Source: an uncultured Candidatus Altimarinota bacterium (GTDB taxonomy: Bacteria > Patescibacteriota > Gracilibacteria > BD1-5 > UBA6164). From it: a stretch of 8,856 nt of DNA. Both the position numbers and the translations under genes were made by a program. The notes below the pieces were generated by a model. The model worked only from the letters and a program-made list of their open reading frames with translations, was not told the DNA's origin and did no database searches. The DNA lies in NCBI GenBank assembly GCA_937864995.1, contig CALMDL010000021.1, positions 1-8,856 of the forward strand, in the 5' to 3' direction. Shown here piece after piece: positions 6,637-8,856 of the stretch. The number at the start of each line of letters is the position of its first letter. Position 1 is the first letter of the stretch.

Positions 6637-7403
6637 GTTCTAAATGTATTTTTTTCTATAAAATCATCTACTTCTTTTTGTAAATCTATAGTAATTATTT
6701 CATTTGTTGAAACTATATTTACATCTTCATCATTATCAAAAGCTTCCATCATTTTTGTAAATTTAAGAGCTTTTTCAAATTCTGTTACTTCCATTTCGTT
6801 ATTTGGTATAAAATCAAGTTTTGACTCCATAATTTCAATTCCCTTTTCTTGTAAAAATTTTTCTACTTCCAAAAAATCTTCTACACTTGTAATTATTTTT
6901 ATATATGACTCATCATTTATAATATCTTGAGCACTTGTTTCATAAACTAATTCTTCTATAGATTCAAAACTATGATTATTTGGATCTATAAATATAACTC
7001 AAGCTCTATTAAACATCCATGATACAGCTCATGTTTCTCAAAGTGTTCAACCATATTTTGAAAAAATATGTCTCATGTTTGCAACTGTTCTATTTTTATT
7101 ATCAGTAAGTGTAGAAACCATTACAGCAATACCACCTGGAGCATATCATTCATATATAATTTCGGAAATTTGTGTTGCAGATTTATCTTCTCAAGTTCAT
7201 TTTTTAATTGCTCTATCAATATTATCATTTGGAACTCAAGCTTTTTTAGCAGTATGAATAGCAGCATATAAAGCTGGGTTTTGATCTGGGTCTCATCATT
7301 TTACTGCAGCAATTGCAATTAATTTTGCATGTAAACTAAAAATTTTTCATTTTACTGCATTTACTGCATTTTTTCTAGCTTGTACAACTGGTCCTCTTCA
7401 CAT
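6633..7403 (-). CDS. yebC: YebC/TACO1-family translation factor
   Basis: YebC was long annotated as a transcriptional regulator; more recent work on YebC2 and mitochondrial TACO1 places the family on ribosomes, relieving stalls at proline-rich stretches. The 256-residue protein has VKGKIFS (17-23), [14 protein letters not shown] (36-49), [16 protein letters not shown] (57-72), [12 protein letters not shown] (85-96), [32 protein letters not shown] (100-131) and [17 protein letters not shown] (218-234), which together cover all three family domains. The N-terminus is [12 protein letters not shown] rather than the common MAGHSKWANIKHRK, and about 20 residues extend past the usual C-terminus. Twelve of 17 glycines are TGA. 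The U32 gene lies 45 bases upstream on the same strand, so co-transcription is likely. Confidence 0.96.
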
Positions 7404-7448
7404 AATTTATTATTTATATTTTAAAACTATTTTTTTATTTTATGAGTT

Positions 7449-8810
7449 TTAACTTTTTTGTAAAGTACAAAACTCTTTTAACATTTTTCTAAACCATAAT
7501 TTATCTCAAAAAAGATATGTTAAATCATAGTGTGCTCTTTCTATACTTATTCCTCTATCAAAGTAAGAATTATCTATATTTTTAGAATTTACTATTTGAG
7601 TAATTAAATTTAATTTTTCATTATTATTTCTTCATCTAGTTGGAAATTTTACAGTTTCTATATTTGGAAATTTTGAAAAAAACAAATAAGTATAAAGATT
7701 TAAATTATCACTTCTAGAATAAAAAGTTCATAATTCTAAAGCTTTAAGTTTAGCACTTCATCAAATTTCTTTTGATTTATTTGTTATGTATTGTAATCAT
7801 GATTTTATTGATAGTTCTATTTCATTTTCTAGTTCTTTAAATTCAGTTAAATTAAGATATTTTAAAGCTCTTAAATATGTAAAAATACATATATTTCTAT
7901 CTGATGAAACAGGTTGCATAGCATCAAAAAACAAATCTACTCTATTTTTTGATATGTTTATTAGTTTTATTAAATGATTTTTTTGTTCTTCTATATCCAG
8001 AAATCATAAATCCAACTTTCACAAAGTAGATGCAATTTCAGAAAATATATCAACATAATTATCATCTAAAATTTTAATTTTATCTTCATTTGATAATTCA
8101 TTATTTAATATTATTTTTTTAAAATCTGGTTTAAATTTTTTCTTTATAATTAAATCATTAACAACTACTGTACATATGTCTTTTGCTCAATATTTATGTT
8201 CTGCATAGCAAAGTCAGTTATTATATCTACAAAAATCTCACTCTCAAAAAACTTCAAATAATACATTAGGAAATTCTAAGACAATACTTTCAATTTCTTT
8301 TAGTGTTATTTCCCTACTTAAAATGACTTTATTCACTTTATAATTATCAAGCATGAAATATATAGCTTCTTTATTATAGACAGCCATTATAGTTGATATA
8401 TTTATCTTTCAAGAATAATCTATACTTTTCAGATATTCCAAAATTCATATATTTCAACAAATTATTCAATCTATTCATATTTCAATAAATTGATTTACCA
8501 TTTTTTCTATATATGAAAAAGTTTCATCAGTATAATACCAAGCATTTAAATTTATAAAAAGCTCTAATTTATGATTATGAACTTCTTCACAAATCAATTT
8601 TAAAGTTTCAAAATCTGTAATTTGTTCATGCTCTGAAAATCTACCATTTGGACTTACTTCAAATCAAAATCTAGTATACCAATCTGGTGGATTATATCAT
8701 GTAAAAAATTCAGTTGCTCAAGCTAAAACTAAATCTCAAATATATTTTTTTACATCTTTTGCATTTTTTCAAGTACTCGAAAATCAAAGTCCTACAATTT
8801 TTTTAAACAT
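7449..8810 (-). CDS. U32-family TIM-barrel protein
   Basis: U32 proteins, annotated as peptidases, include UbiU/UbiV and RlhA, which carry an iron-sulfur cluster and act in hydroxylation of ubiquinone precursors or rRNA. The 453-residue product has family features: an N-terminal barrel (residues ~4-190) with EFFTGYNPPDWYTRFGFEVS (34-53), KLELFINLNAWYYTDE (81-96), IDGIICGNIGILEYL (113-127), VNKVILSREITLKEIESI (159-176) and FPNVLFEVFGEGDFCRYNNGLC (180-201). C194-x6-C201 has the spacing of the first two cluster cysteines of UbiU/YhbU; C213 may be a third, while a clear fourth is not obvious. Residues ~215-453 are helical and unlike any domain I recognise. Twenty-three of 26 glycines are TGA. No signal peptide, so cytoplasmic. 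Function unknown; a peptidase role is unproven. Confidence 0.75.
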
Positions 8811-8836
8811 AATTTTATTTATAAATATTTTTTAAA

Positions 8837-8842
8837 ATTATA
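8837..8842 (-). promoter_or_regulatory. Likely -10 box of the U32 gene
   Basis: The minus strand has an exact TATAAT 26 bases before the start codon. With the 16-base spacer seen elsewhere, the -35 would fall at about 8859-8864, just past the window edge, so it cannot be checked here. Confidence 0.4.
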
Positions 8843-8856
8843 CTTTTAAAAACAAA

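Noticed and set aside
7068..7271. Two plus-strand open frames inside yebC
   Set aside because: Both overlap well-conserved YebC sequence on the other strand and have no recognisable product.
7404..7448. A separate promoter for yebC (TTTACA with a TAAAAT 16 bases later near 7440-7470)
   Set aside because: The -35 lies in the U32 coding end and both hexamers are poor matches; co-transcription with the U32 gene is simpler.
7786..7977. Plus-strand open frame inside the U32 gene
   Set aside because: Antisense shadow; the minus-strand frame spans it continuously.
920..8810. Many frames interrupted by TGA, suggesting widespread pseudogenes or frameshifts
   Set aside because: The interruptions fall at conserved glycines and the frames continue with full family similarity to a TAA stop, so they are sense codons.
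1..8856. CRISPR array, insertion sequence, prophage or integrated element
   Set aside because: No spaced direct repeats, transposase or integrase frames, or terminal repeats were seen on either strand.

Overview
This window is strongly AT-rich and makes sense only if TGA is read as glycine (genetic code 25). Ten protein-coding genes cover most of it. In nine of them TGA falls inside the reading frame, repeatedly at glycines that are invariant in the family, for example all three glycines of an ABC Walker A motif and the three-glycine nucleotide loop of FtsA. By hand count about 110 of about 140 glycines are TGA. Trp is encoded by TGG, so this is not the mycoplasma code. Known users of code 25 are Absconditabacteria (SR1) and Gracilibacteria (BD1-5), small-genome CPR bacteria that usually live attached to or prey on other cells. 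The window most likely comes from one of these; I cannot separate the two from sequence alone.

Layout, left to right. 1-678 (minus): N-terminal part of an exported protein with a signal peptide, a coiled coil and a possible protease-propeptide-like domain, running off the left edge. 920-1903 (plus): C-terminal half of the primosomal helicase PriA, lacking the N-terminal ATPase lobe. 2017-4885 (plus): a compact cluster of dnaN (sliding clamp), a TPR protein and an ftsA-like actin-family gene, with gaps of about 10 bases. A 46-base perfect palindrome ends this cluster and also the convergent ABC ATPase gene (4908-5627, minus). 5752-6569 (plus): frr (ribosome recycling factor) and rpmG (ribosomal protein bL33), each with its own strong promoter. 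6633-8810 (minus): yebC (translation factor) and a U32-family TIM-barrel protein, convergent with rpmG and separated from it by two hairpin terminators.

The content is mostly housekeeping: replication (PriA remnant, clamp), division (FtsA), translation (RRF, bL33, YebC). The accessory elements are the exported protein at the left edge and the ABC ATPase. I see no mobile element, CRISPR array, tRNA or rRNA.

General features: four promoters share TTGATT, a 16-base spacer and a TATAAT-like -10; no gene has a clear Shine-Dalgarno sequence; all nine visible stops are TAA; arginine is almost only AGA; and terminator hairpins overlap the stop codons of at least four genes. The observations most worth checking are the truncated PriA, the avoidance of TGA-glycine in rpmG alone, the dnaN-TPR-ftsA cluster and the shared promoter architecture.
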